Positions 1 to 10,689 of a stretch of 64,000 nt of DNA are shown one piece after another. The position numbers were made by a program, and so were the translations under genes. The notes under the pieces were generated by a model. The model saw only the letters and a list, made by a program, of their open reading frames with translations. It was not told where the DNA came from and ran no database searches. Positions within the stretch are counted from its first letter, which is position 1, and each line of letters opens with the position of its first letter. The stretch lies in the NCBI GenBank assembly GCA_028571685.1, contig CM053156.1, positions 83,145,049 to 83,209,048 on the forward strand, written 5' to 3'. The DNA is from Heterohyrax brucei (taxonomy: Eukaryota > Chordata > Mammalia > Hyracoidea > Procaviidae).

Positions 1-33
1 GACTGCCCCACAGGGTTTCCAAGAAGGGCTGGT
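1..33 (-). repeat. AfroSINE fragment, cut by window edge
   Basis: The window opens inside a minus-strand AfroSINE: 'gactgccccacagggtttcc' is the complement of the 'ggaaaccctatggggcagtt' core. Sequence from about 46 onward is L1, so only the middle of the SINE is visible. Its left end lies outside the window. Confidence 0.7.
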
Positions 34-45
34 ATTTTTGGTTAA

Positions 46-1689
46 CTAAAGAAGAGCAAATCAAAACTGCAGTGAAATACTGCTTCACCCTGACATTATT
101 GCCATAAATAAATAAATAAATAACCTGGAAAATCACAAGCATTGGAGGGGCTGTCTACAGGGAGATTAGAATTCTTATGGACTGCTGGTGAGAAAATAAA
201 ATAGTGCAACCATTTTGAAAAGTGATATGAGACTTCCTTAAACTACAAATAGAAATAGCATATAAGCCGGAAATCCCGCCCTTAGGATCATATTCTTAGA
301 GAAATAAGACAAACAGACATGTGCACATGCATGTTCGTTGCAGTGTTATTCACAGCAGCAAAAAGGTAGAAACAACTTAAGTGCCCATCAGCCAATGAAT
401 GGATCAAATATGGTCCATACACACAATGGAAGAATATCCAGAGATATAGAACAACGATGAATCTGTGAAACATCTTACTACATGGACAAACATGGAGTGC
501 ATTAAACCAAAACAACAACAAAAACCCCACCAAACCCAATACCGTTAAATTGATTCTGACTCATAGCAACCCTATAGGGCAGAGTAGAATGGCATCATAG
601 AATTTCCAAGGAGTGCCTGGCGGATTTGAACTGACAAACTTCTGGTTAGCAGGTGTAGCAATTAACCACTATGCCACCAAGGTTTCCATGGAATGCATTG
701 AGCTGACAATAATTCAGTCCTAAATACTGTGTGAGACCACTATTATAGAAGCTCCTGAAAAGGTTTACACACATAGACAATCTTAGATGGTTACAAGGGA
801 GGTAATGGGTGGGGTGAGGAAAGAAAACTGACTCAACAATAGAGAAGTGGTCACTTTGGTGAAGGCTAAGACCATACAGAGGAAGCCAGCAAGTTTTGAT
901 CAAGGCAAAGTCATAGGAGCTTCACAGATCTATCAAGTTCACTGAGGGAACAAACTACTGGACTGAAAGCTCGGGACCACTGTCTCAGGGAACATCTAGG
1001 TCAATTAGTGTAACATAGTTTTTTTTAAAAAAATATTCTACATTCTACCTTGGTGAGTAGTGTCTGGGATCATAACAGCTTGTGAGTGGACATCTAAGAT
1101 ATTCACTGATCCCTCCATGTCTGGGTTAAGGGAGAATGAAGACAACTGAAGGACAAGGGAGAGATTGGTCCAAATGACTAATGGACCACAACTGCCACAG
1201 CCTCTGTGACACTGAGTCCAGCACAAATAGATGGTGTCCGGCTACCACCATGGACTGCTGTGACAGAGATCACAGTAGAAGATCCGAACAGAGTTGGAGA
1301 AAAATGTAGAATAAAATTCTAGCTTGCGGAAAAAAGCCCAGACTTACTGATCTGAGAGAGACTGGAGACACCCCAAGAGTATAGCCCCTGGGCACCTTTT
1401 TAACTGGCTATTAAAGTCACCCCTGAGGTTCACTCTTCAGCCAAAGATTAGATAGGCCCATAAAATGAACAGTAATACAGGTAGCTTAGCCATGTGTAGG
1501 ACACAAAATGAGCACACCAGCCTGGGAGCAAGGATGAGACTTCAGGAGGGGACAGAAAAATCATAAAGGGAAACTTAAAGTTGAGAAAGGAAAAGTGTTG
1601 ACATGTCATGGGATTGACAAGCAAAGTCACAAAACTATGTGTATTAATTGCTTAATGAAAAACTGATTTGCTCCTATGCATCTAAAGTG
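46..1689 (+). mobile_element. L1 LINE, 3' end of ORF2 plus 3' UTR
   Basis: Positions 46-490 match the last ~150 codons of L1 ORF2 in degraded form (the regions that read KEIQIKTTMRYHL and RMFIAAQSTI in better copies). From 700 to 1689 it matches the long 3' UTR of afrotherian L1: 'ctcagggaacatctaggtca', then 'tggtgtccggctaccaccat', then a stretch around 1585-1689 ending 'catctaaagtgcatat' that corresponds to the pre-poly(A) end. A purine-rich G-run tract lies at about 795-820. An AfroSINE is inserted at 504-686. There is no poly(A); the right end abuts a mariner fragment. The ORF2 part carries many stops and is inactive. Confidence 0.85.
504..686 (-). repeat. AfroSINE nested in L1
   Basis: Minus-strand copy of near full length: the complement reads from 'ggaaaccttggtggcatagt' to a tail ending in a (CAA)-rich stretch. 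It is flanked by a 13-bp duplication of the L1 host, 'catggagtgcatt' at 491-503 and 'catggaatgcatt' at 687-699 (one mismatch). It therefore inserted after the L1. Confidence 0.92.
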
Positions 1690-1874
1690 CATATCTGGCA
1701 ATTAAGTTTGCAAATTCATTGTAGAAAAAGAGGTACATACCTCATTGCTGATTAACACTATGGTCACCTTCCAAGTACTCCCCTTGGGAAGCTATTCACC
1801 TATGCCAGCACTTACTCCACCCTTTAAAACACTTTTTTTTACGATGAGCTTGCAAGTGTAATTGTCAGACCTAG
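1690..1874 (-). mobile_element. Mariner (DD34D-type) internally deleted copy, MITE-like
   Basis: Both ends are terminal inverted repeats of one mariner family. The left end reads 'tctggcaattaagtttgcaa' and the complement of the right end reads 'tctgacaattacacttgcaa'. Between them, in minus orientation, lies the end of the transposase frame; the complement of 1735-1800 resembles the C-terminal RW-H-CIASQGEYFEGD part of mariner transposases. Most of the gene is missing, leaving about 185 bp. The right end is interrupted by the LTR at 1875. Confidence 0.7.
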
Positions 1875-2544
1875 TGTAACCCTAATGTCTTGCAACGTGT
1901 TTTCTCCTTCTCAAAATGGGTAATTGAGATCTTCACATAACTGATGCTGTGATGACACTCTAAATAATCTGTGTTTTTACTGGACCAGCCACTCTGGCAT
2001 CTATCTGCACTAGCCTCTCTCCAAAGGGACACAGAACCCCTTCGGCTCTTGTGACTTGGTCTCCCTTCTCTTGTTTGCTCTCCTGAGAAATGGCCTTCAT
2101 CTTGGAAAATAGCAGCTAGGGAGGCTGCCTGGCGTTTTTTTGTATCCACAACTTTCTTTCTTGCTCCTTATCTCATAGTGAACTTGGCAGACGAGTTTCA
2201 CTAGCTGAGGAATTTTCATATAAGTTTTGTCTTTGCCTGTTATAAACAAGCAGATTAAAGTCCAGGTGTCTGACACACATATCTGTAGTTTATTAGTTTC
2301 TTGTGAGTCTTTTGTGATGTTTACAGTTATCTGTGGGCTATGTGCTTAAAAACATGAAGTATTCCTTGCTGAAATGGTGTTTAAACTTTGATATAAGAAT
2401 TGTCTTTGTCAGACTCCATGGAGAACAACTTGCATTACTGTCAAGTCTCTGATGGTATCATGCCTCTGAATAAACGTTCTTTCTAACTTGGAGTATGTTT
2501 CATTGGCTCAACTGCTCCAGGACACAGACCCAAATCGGGTAACA
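1875..2544 (+). mobile_element. Solo LTR, ERV1-like fossil
   Basis: A 670-bp segment starting TGTAACCC and ending GGGTAACA, with an AATAAA polyadenylation signal at 2469-2474. It is flanked by a perfect 4-bp duplication, CTAG at 1871-1874 and 2545-2548. TG..CA ends, LTR length, a late poly(A) signal and a 4-bp duplication fit a class I (ERV1, gammaretrovirus-like) solo LTR left by recombination. No internal retroviral sequence is present. Orientation is taken from the poly(A) signal. The exact family is not assigned. Confidence 0.75.
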
Positions 2545-2548
2545 CTAG

Positions 2549-2735
2549 TACAATGACAGCTGTCATGGAAATTCCAGAAGAAGACTTTCAAAATTGCTTT
2601 GGAGAGTGAACTAAGCACTGATGTCAGCCCAAGGGGAGTACTTCAAAGGTGACTGTAGTGATATTCAGCAGTGAGGTATGTAGCACTTTTTCCAGGATGA
2701 GTTCTGTGACTTAAGTGTCAGGCCTTGTATATATA
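2549..2735 (+). mobile_element. Mariner (DD34D-type) C-terminal fragment with 3' TIR
   Basis: The plus strand reads MTAVMEIPEEDFQNCFGE and, after a frame change, QGEYFKGDCSDIQQ, which is the C-terminus of a mariner transposase. It continues into the 3' terminal inverted repeat, 'cttaagtgtcaggccttgta'. It is the inverted counterpart of 1690-1874. It has no 5' end and is dead. Confidence 0.72.
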
Positions 2736-3658
2736 TTTATAATAAAACAGATTAGTAAAAAAAAATTCTCAGTTTTACATCTCTTTACTTCCTGAATTCC
2801 ATCTCTCATCTCAGTAGCTCTGGGCCTTTTAGAAGTTCTTCTAAATAATTATTCTATTGTTATCTGTAACTGCTAACCATAGACTTGAGGGTTCCTTTAC
2901 CTTTAGAATTTATACTTGTTTGTTGAGTCGAATCCGACTCAATGGCACTTGGCTTGGCTTGCTGGCTTGTTGCTTTTACCCTCTTACATCCCTTGTTCTA
3001 AATATTTCAGGTTTATCTCATACTTACGTCAATTTCTCATTTTCAGTCTGCTCTAACCTTAAACATCTCGTATTTCTCTGTGTTTCATCTGACCCCACCT
3101 TTTCTCCATGTTATTATGTTTTAATGGATTTCACTTTGACTCTTGGCAAGAAATGAATGTAGAAGTTTCTGAACAAAAGAGCTTACATTATTAAGGAAAG
3201 AGAATGGAGAATTTCTCACCCTGAGTTAACTAACCACCCAGAAAAGGATTCCCTGCCCAAATTAGGGTAGCTCAGTAAAATACTGTGGACAGAAAGTTGT
3301 GGCAAGCTCAGAGTCTATTTCCTGTTATTACATAGCCATTGTTAATAACCCACATGGATTTCCTTTGAATGGAATTCTCTTTTCAACTCAACTGCCTGTA
3401 CCCAGAAAAATGGTAGCATCCCTTTTTGCTAACACAAGGTACATAAGAAGTTCATTAGATTTGTTTCACTTGTTCTGTGACATCATATAGAGTGTACCCA
3501 TTAGGCAAAAAACTACCCAGATTAACCAACAGGTTCATATTTTTTAAAGAATGTATAAATCAAAACTCTAGAATTTATGATTCCAGTAGGAAATTTTTTT
3601 TTAAAAAAAAAAGAAGAAAGAAAGAAGGAAAATATATGTATACAGGAATCTTCTTGAC
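2736..3658. other. Unassigned sequence with a short SINE tail
   Basis: No gene or clear repeat beyond the SINE tail at 2922-2960 and a purine-rich A/G tract at about 3588-3635. Open frames here (up to 99 codons) have no recognisable domain. Confidence 0.5.
2922..2960 (+). repeat. AfroSINE/RTE tail-only fragment
   Basis: About 39 bp match only the extreme 3' end of AfroSINE/RTE ('actcaatggcacttggcttg'). Nothing SINE-like lies upstream. One of several tail-only insertions in the window. Confidence 0.65.
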
Positions 3659-3659
3659 C

Positions 3660-4325
3660 ATTAAAAGATGATGGACTAGACACATGTGTCCTCATTTCCC
3701 TCTGCGAACTAAGGCCTGGAATGATATTTGTATTGAGCACTGAACAGTTGGGGAGCCCTGGGAGCTGGCGTATTTGACTAGACATCAGTATTGGACTAAT
3801 CTTCTGCTCTCAAAAAAGAGCCAGCAGCTTTCTGACCTCCACTTCTGCTGTTTCATCATGTCAGAGAGCTGCAGCTTCTGCGAACAGCCAGTAATGTACT
3901 TTCATTATCAGCTGGAAAGCCTGTATCAACCAACACATTGGACAGCTCCTAGTTCAGAACCTGGAACAGTTCTATGCATAGAAGTGAAGTTTACTTTTAA
4001 GGTTGAGAGATCTATGTATTTGTCTGGAGATCTGTCTGTTGAGAAGTCTGTCATCTTTTCCTCCCACTCTTCTCTGATCCACATTGTAGGGTTGACTGAC
4101 AGCCCCTAGTTTCTCCACAAGTAGAGTGGCATCTTTGCCACTCAATAAATACAAACTTCCACCCCAGAGAGTCCACCTGTGGCAAATCACTACAGTATAT
4201 ATAGAGACAGCTGGTAACCAACAATTGTCTTAGATCTATGCCTCAGCTCCTGTTGAGATAATATCAGAGAAATCAAACAGCCTCTAGATGGCACACAGAC
4301 AGCAGATCATAGTTAATCATTTAAA
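3660..4325 (+). promoter_or_regulatory. 5' UTR of the old L1 copy
   Basis: Placed by exclusion: it lies between the inferred left duplication (about 3646-3659) and the first ORF1-like codons (about 4325). It is moderately AT-rich with no CpG clustering and no tandem units. It would have carried the internal promoter of this L1 subfamily. No individual binding site can be called. Confidence 0.5.
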
Positions 4326-5243
4326 GAAGCAGCCTTTAAGTGCTCCAGAAAACTCCCAAATAAAGATTCAAAAAATTTCCCAGATGAAGAAACGTTTCTG
4401 AATCTATTGGAGATCAAATACAAAAGAATTATATATAGAACCCTCCTAGAGATTAAACAAAATGCAGCAGAACAAGATGGAAAATTAAGTAAGCTGTTTG
4501 AACTGATGGAACGTCAATAATCTGAAATGCATCAGATCAATAACGAAATTACAGAATTAGATAATTCAGTCCAAAACCAAACTAGTAGGATTGAGCAGAT
4601 AGAAGTCAGACTTAGTGACCTTGAGGACACAGCAACTGACACCAGCATTTGTAAGGAGAAAACAGAGAAAAGAAATAATACAAATGAAGATGTATTAAGA
4701 AACATGTGGGACACCATTAAGAGGAATAATTTATGTTTAATTGGAGTTCCTAAAGAAGGGAGGATAGATGACAATATAGGGAGTATAGCTGTAGAGATTC
4801 TGACAGAAAACTTTCCTAAGACTATGTGCAAAGATAGCATAGGTATCCAAGATCTGTATCAAACACCACAAAAGCAAGAACCTGAAAGACAGACACCAGG
4901 ACATATTATAATAAAGCTTAATAAAATGAAACATAAACAGATGCTTTTGAAGTCAGCAAGGCTCAAAGCAAAGCTAACACTCCAAGGGAAACCCTGTAGG
5001 CTTTCATCTGACTTCTCTGCAGTAATAAATTTGGCTAGGAAACAGTGGGGTGACACATTCAAAGCCCTGAAGGAGAGAAACTTCCAACCAAGAATTCTGT
5101 ATTCTGCAAAATTGTATATCAAATATGATGGTGAAATTAAGACATTTGCAGATAAAGAGAAGCTTAGAGACTTCATAAAAACTAAACCAAAACTACATGA
5201 AATACTGAAAGAAGCCCTTTGCTCAGAAAAACAAAACCATTAA
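4325..5243 (+). pseudogene. L1 ORF1 remnant (RNA-binding chaperone)
   Basis: The last 238 codons are open from 4527 (MHQINNEITELDNSVQ to SEKQNH); upstream codons matching FPDEETFLN and AAEQDGKLSKLFELMERQ continue after an in-frame TAA at about 4518. ORF1p is a trimeric RNA-binding protein. A heptad coiled-coil stretch (4527-4650), an RRM-like part (RNNLCLIGVPKEG at 4722-4760) and the C-terminal domain (GKPCRLSSDFSAV, NFQPRILY) are all recognisable. The closest relative here is the complete ORF1 at 24417-25376. It is a pseudogene because of the internal stop and a missing clean start. Confidence 0.85.
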
Positions 5244-5659
5244 ATGTATAGTTAAGGTGACAGTGCAGGACACAGCATCCAGAGTTCTACTCAGGGAAGT
5301 CACAAAACTTGAAGCTACAGTATTAAAATAAGGGAATTAGTGATCATATCATGAAAACTAGGACACCATCACACTAAAAAGAGGGATACACTACAGCAGT
5401 TATAGTCTTTTCAGATGGAGAGGAAGTTAAAGAGTTATGTAGTAGTTAAAACTGGGTTTAATCTTAGTGTATTAAGAGGGATAATAGATATAGCTGTAAA
5501 GCAAATTAACAATGCAACATATCAAAACAAGAAACACAATACAGGAGTGTCAGCAAACACAAAACCAACACTGAAACGTCAACCTATAAAGAAGAATGAC
5601 CCAGAACAAAATATTGAAAGCAATGTAGAAAACATCAACATAAAAATGATTACGTCAAA

Positions 5660-6795
5660 ATGATGGCACTAAGCACATACCTGTCAATAATTACACTGAA
5701 TGTAAATGGACTGAACACTTCAATAGAGAGACAGCAAGTAACATTCTGGATCAAAGGAGGTGACCCATCTATATGTTGCTTACAAGAAACACACCTTCGA
5801 CTCAAAAATATGAACAAATTGAAAATTAAAGGATGGAATAATATATACCAAGCCAACAACATACAAATAAGGGCAGGTGTGGCAATATTAATCTCAGGTA
5901 AAATAGATTTTAATGTAAAATCCACTGTCATGGACGAGGATGGTCACTATTGCTGAAAGGTTCAATACTCAAGCAGGACTTAACAATATTAAATATATAT
6001 GCACCCAATACTGGAGCATCTTAATACATTGAACAAACACTGACAACACTGAAAAATGAGAGAGATCTTTCCACAGTAATAGTTGGAGACTTCAACACTC
6101 CCCCCTTAGTTATGGATGGATCATCCAGGAAAAAGCTCAGTAAAGATACAAAGATCTTATTGCAACAATCAACCGACTTGACCTTGTTGTCATAGACAGA
6201 TCTTTTCACTCTTCACCAAATAAGTACACCTTCTTCTCCAATGCACATGGAACATTCTTCAGAATATATGATGTGTTAGGTCATAATGCAATTCTGTGTA
6301 AAATCCAAACCGTTGATTTACTGCACGGTATCTTCTTGGACGATAAAGCCATAAAAGTTGAAATCAATAGCGGAAAAATCATAGGTAGAAATTCAAACTT
6401 ATGGAAACTGAATAACACTTTGCTCAAAAAGCCTTGGGTTATAGAAGAAATTAAGGACAAAGTAAATTTATGGACTCAAGTGAGAATGAACACACATCCT
6501 ACCAGAATCTATGGGATACAGCAAAAGTGGTGCTCAGAGGTCAGTTTGTCTCTATAACTTCACACATCCAGAAAGAAGAAAGGGACCAAATTGAAGAATT
6601 AACCCTATAGCTTGAACAAGTAGAAAGAGAGCAACAGAGAAACCTCTCAGGCACCAGAATAAAACAAATTATAAAGATTAAAGCAGAACTAAATGAATTA
6701 GCCAAGTGCCGTCAAGTCAAGAGAATCGAAAAACAGTCAGAAAAATTAGAAAATAAAGTCAAAAGTTGCTTCTTTGAAAAGGTCAACAAAATCAA
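5660..6795 (+). pseudogene. L1 ORF2 endonuclease remnant
   Basis: The frame from 5660 reads LSIITLNVNGLN and ICCLQETHL, which carry the conserved N and E of the apurinic-like endonuclease active site that nicks target DNA. Homology continues past a stop at 5956 in shifted frames (endonuclease C-terminus and the coiled linker near 6550-6790). The frame is broken repeatedly and stops being ORF2-like just before the RT fingers domain. A short AfroSINE tail sits at 6701-6718. Confidence 0.85.
6701..6718 (-). repeat. AfroSINE/RTE tail-only fragment inside L1 ORF2
   Basis: 'gccaagtgccgtcaagtc' interrupts otherwise collinear L1 ORF2 sequence ('ctaaatgaatta' before, 'gagaatcgaaaaacag' after). It matches the complement of the AfroSINE tail. 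No convincing duplication is visible, so it could also be chance or gene conversion. Confidence 0.5.
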
Positions 6796-8373
6796 AACAT
6801 TTCCTGTAACCCCCAAGAAGATAAAATATCTAGGAATAAATCTAACTAGAGAAACAGGAGACCTATACAAAGAGAACTACAAGGCCTTACTGCAAGAAAC
6901 CAAAGAAAAGGCTTACAAAATTGGAGAAATCTGCCCTGCTCATAGATAGGAATATTTAACATTGTGAAGATGTCTATTTTGCCTAAAGTGATCTCCTTAT
7001 ACAGTGCAATCCCAATACACTTTCCAATGTCTTTTCTTTTTTTAATTGAGATGGAGAAACATATCACCAACTTTGTTTAGAAAGAGAAGACACCTCGGCT
7101 TAGTAAAGCACTACTGAAGAAGAGGAACACAGTGAGAGGCCACATACCACCCAACCTCAGAAACTATTACACTGCAGCAGTAGTCAAAATAGCCTGGTAC
7201 TGGTACAGAGAGAGATGTATAGACCAATGGAATAGACTGGAGACCCCAGAGATGCACCATTCTCTTATGAACAGCTGATATTTGACAAAAGCCCTAAGAT
7301 TGTAAACTTGGGTAAAAACAGTCTCTGTAGCAAATGGTGCTGGCAAAATTGGATATCCATCTGCAGAAAATTGAAACAAGACCCATGTCTCACACCTTAC
7401 ACAAAAACTAAATGGATCATCTACCTAAATGTCAAACCTAAAACAATCATGCAAGAAAAAATAGCATCAATGATGGATGTTCTATTACACAGTTCAGATA
7501 GACTTCAAAATCTGACAGACAAAGCATGATCAACAGAAGAGAACAAAGATAAATGGGAACTACTAAGAATCAAATACTTTTGTTCATCCAAAGATGTTAT
7601 CAGAAGAGTTAAAAGACCACCTATGGAATGGGAAAAAATATTTGGCAATTACATGTTGGACCATCATCTGACCTCCATAATCTACAAGATTCTGCAAAAT
7701 GTCAACAAGAAAAAGGTAAATAATCCAAGTGATGGGCAATGGAGATGGGCAGACACTTCACTAGAGAGGACATCCAGGCAGCCAAAGGACATATGAGAAT
7801 ATGCTCATGATCATTAGCTATTAGAGAAATCCAAATAAAATCTACAATGAGATATCTCACCCTAACAAGACTGGCCATGATCCAGAAAACACAAAACAAC
7901 AAATGCTGGAGAGGCTGTGGAGAGGTTGGAACTCTCCTACATCACTGGTGGGAGTGCAAGCTGGTACAACATTTTTGGAAAGCAATCTAGTGCTTCCTTA
8001 AAAAGCTGCAAATAGATATACTATTTCATCCTGTAATTCTACTGCTTGGAATGTATTCTTCATAAACAAAAGTTGTTACACGAACAGATGTCAAAGCCAA
8101 GTAGCCAAATGCCGTCGAGTCGGATCATGTACACAAATGTTTACTACAGCACAGTCCACAATAGCTGAAAGATGGAATCAACCCAGATGCCCATCAACAG
8201 ATGACTGGATAAACAAACTATGGTACATATACTCAGTGGAACACTATGCTATGATAATAGAGAATGTGGATTTTAGAAAACATCTCATTACATGGTTTCA
8301 ATTGGAAGACATCATCCTGAGTAAAATCAGTCATTGTCAGAAGGACAAATATTGTATGAGACCCCTGTTATAA
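6796..8373 (+). pseudogene. L1 ORF2 C-terminal remnant
   Basis: Sequence resumes at the [12 protein letters not shown] motif downstream of the RT catalytic core and runs to the ORF2 stop near 8373. The last frame (8137-8373) reads MFTTAQSTIAERWNQPRCPSTDDWINKLWY. The cysteine-rich C-terminal segment is visible near 7910-7960 in degraded form. Several frameshifts and stops are present. Confidence 0.85.
8094..8124 (-). repeat. AfroSINE/RTE tail-only fragment inside L1
   Basis: About 31 bp, including 'aaatgccgtcgagtcgga', break the L1 ORF2 frame. The paralogous L1 copies at 18836 and 34826 run straight across this point. The insert matches the complement of the AfroSINE/RTE 3' end. Flanks share only about 3 bp (tca). 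Confidence 0.65.
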
Positions 8374-8558
8374 GTACTTAAAAACAGAGTTATCTACAGA
8401 GGAAAATAACTGTGTTGGCTACAAGGGGAGGGCTGAGGGTTTATCATAGATGAGATAATTGATAGACATTAGAAATTTTATTCATTTACTGTAATTGATA
8501 AATAAAAATAAAAAAGAATCCTCTTGATCTTTGTTGATACAAAGAATGAAAAAGTGCT

Positions 8559-8733
8559 GAGTCCTGGGTGGTGTAGATATTTAACAAGCTATCTGCTTGT
8601 TAACAGAAAGGTTGGTGATTAGAGTCCATCCAGAGATACCTTGGAAGAAAGGCCTGGCAATTTGTGGAGCACAGTTCCACCTTGACGCACATGGGATTGC
8701 AATGAGTCGGAGTCAACTCTACTGCAACAGTTT
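8559..8733 (+). repeat. AfroSINE, second subfamily
   Basis: Begins 'gagtcctgggtggtgtagat' and contains 'cttggaagaaaggcctggca', typical of the AfroSINE subfamily with the 'gaaaggcctgg' block, then a degraded 'atgagtcggagtcaactct' tail. It lies just downstream of the L1 3' end. Confidence 0.85.
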
Positions 8734-8800
8734 ACTAGTGATGAGGCTAATAACACATGTGGCTGCTACTGCAAAACCAACAGCATTGTGCCAAATACTA

Positions 8801-9090
8801 GAGGCGGTGTGGTGTGGGGATTAAAAGCCTGAACCCTGGAGCCAGCATTTGCCAATAATGTGATCTGAGGCAGGGATTTGCTAGTTGTGACTTCAGCTGG
8901 CAGATAAACTTTGAACCAGTGACTTCACTTCTCTGTCCCCCAACACATACGTTCACTGGTAATGTGGAAATAATAGCATAATTGTTGTAAAAACAAAATG
9001 CGTTAGTATATGTAAAATGCTTCAAAGTGTAATAACAAGCACATGATAAGCCCTAGAAATGCATCTGTTGTTATGATGATGATGACGTAA
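8801..9090 (+). repeat. MIR SINE
   Basis: Matches the MIR core order: 'ggtgtggtgtggggattaaa', 'cctggagcc', 'tgacttcac..tctctgt', 'atgtggaaataatag', 'aaaatgcttcaaagtgtaat'. An ancient therian-wide SINE, heavily diverged. Confidence 0.75.
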
Positions 9091-10420
9091 ATGCATCCTA
9101 ACAGCCCCTCAACATTTCAGAGCTGCAGCGTGGCCTTTGAGGAATCCTTATTTATAGCCAGCCAAGCCAGTCATATTTACTGGGAGAAGATGTTGATTTC
9201 CATGGCAAAACTGAAAAAAAAAGCTTTTTAACATGCCATTAAATATTAACCTAACTTTTTATTTATTTGAATATATTATGAAGAACTGCAGATCTCCAGA
9301 AGTTATAGCTTAGTGTTTACTGCTAACAAAAGAGTGTGTGTACACGCACACAAACACATGCACACGCACAGGCACAAAGTGAGGTGGCTTATGATTAGAT
9401 GTGCTTGTTTACCAGTTAAGGACTAACATACACGTGCACACACACACACACACACACACACAATGACAGAGTCCAGACTTTTGTATGGATTTTTACTTAA
9501 TGGCCTTGAAATTCTCTAATGAAGGATCCAGACTGAGCCGAGTCACTTATGTTAGTGGTGGGGACTAATTAGATCCATGAATAAGTCATTGACAATAATG
9601 AAGACCTCTGCATTGCTGTTCATCACAGTCAAGCTGATATTGTGGCTGCCCTTCTAGAATGGAAAATTAAAGAGTCACCCTTTTCGCCTGGCTTCTCTTT
9701 CTCCAGTAAACATGTAAGCATTCCTTTAAAATAATTTTTTAGGGAAATAAGTTTGTCCCTCTTGATCAAAATTCCCAAGAAGACTCAAGAAAGACAGAAA
9801 GTGGAAATAGTGGAAAGAATCCACCTGAAGTGAATATTTGAGCCCCCAGAGAATGGAGCATAATTGATATTTGAGTGACTTGGCCATGATATCCCGTTCC
9901 ATAAACAGTTCATTCTAAGGTGATGTGCCAGCCTGAATCTCAGACATGAGAGGAGGAGAATATTGCAACTCAAGTGACTGTCAGTTTCGCAGCACAGCTA
10001 TTTCCCATGGATTTTAAGAGCTAGAAAGAGGAATGGAAAATCAGTTTCATTTTGCATGCCAGCTATGATCAGCAGCTGTCTGGACTGCTGAAAAGAAGTA
10101 AGAAGTTAATTCCCAGCTCAGAGCATGCCGTAATCAATTAATTATGCCTGGCACAGAAGTGGAAAGGAGAGTCAACAATACTCATGTCACGGATGTACTA
10201 TCCAGGCTGGAGGTGTAAGAAGAAAGACAAGATTGTTTGTTCAGCAATGAAATCAAACCCAGGGACCTGGTGGACTCATTTTCTCTGCTTTATGTATTGG
10301 TTCATGGAATTGAAATAGCTGGCTTCTCCATAGTTATTTTTTTTAAAACCTGAATAAATAGTGATATAATCCCAGTCTCCTAGGAGTTTATAGTCTGAGC
10401 AGGACACTTATATGATTCAT
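9091..10420. other. Unassigned, single-copy-looking stretch with (CA)n
   Basis: No recognisable mobile element or coding frame. It holds a CA/GT-rich patch at 9337-9373 and a (CA)n microsatellite at 9436-9462. The block 9105-9330, rich in A/T homopolymers, and 9480-10300 look non-repetitive and are the first place to check for conserved non-coding sequence. Confidence 0.45.
9436..9462. repeat. (CA)n microsatellite
   Basis: Uninterrupted CA dinucleotides, about 13 units, preceded by an impure CA tract. Confidence 0.95.
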
Positions 10421-10521
10421 TTTTGTCTCCCAGCACAATACTTGGCACATAATAAGTGCTCGGTAAACTCTTAATGATCGTGGGTCAGTGACTATTTACG
10501 GAGCACCTACTAAGTGTAACA
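10421..10521. repeat. MIR/L2-like remnant
   Basis: 'cttggcacataataagtgct' and 'ggagcacctactaagtgtaa' are standard motifs of ancient MIR/L2 3' ends. Short and diverged; exact family uncertain. Confidence 0.5.
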
Positions 10522-10689
10522 AGAGGATGTTGCATGATTTAAAATCAGGAAAAATGTATGTCAGCGCTGTGTTTTTTTACCAGACTTATTCAACATATAT
10601 GATGAGCAAATAATCAGAGGAGCTGGACTATATGAAGAAGAACATGGCACGAAGATTTGAGGAAGATTCATGAACAATGTGCCATGTAA

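Larger units (their letters stand above)
3660..8513 (+). mobile_element. L1 LINE, old near-full-length copy
   Basis: Contains in order a ~650-bp 5' UTR, an ORF1 remnant, a spacer, the endonuclease part of ORF2, the C-terminal part of ORF2 and a short 3' UTR ending in 'aataaaaataaaaaagaat'. A degraded target-site duplication supports the ends: 'gaatcttcttgacc' near 3646-3659 and 'gaatcctcttgatc' near 8515-8528 (12 of 14). The reverse transcriptase core is missing; sequence jumps near 6795 from the post-endonuclease region to the [10 protein letters not shown] region. The 5' UTR does not resemble the GC-rich one at 25377-26378, so this belongs to an older L1 subfamily. It cannot move. Confidence 0.82.
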
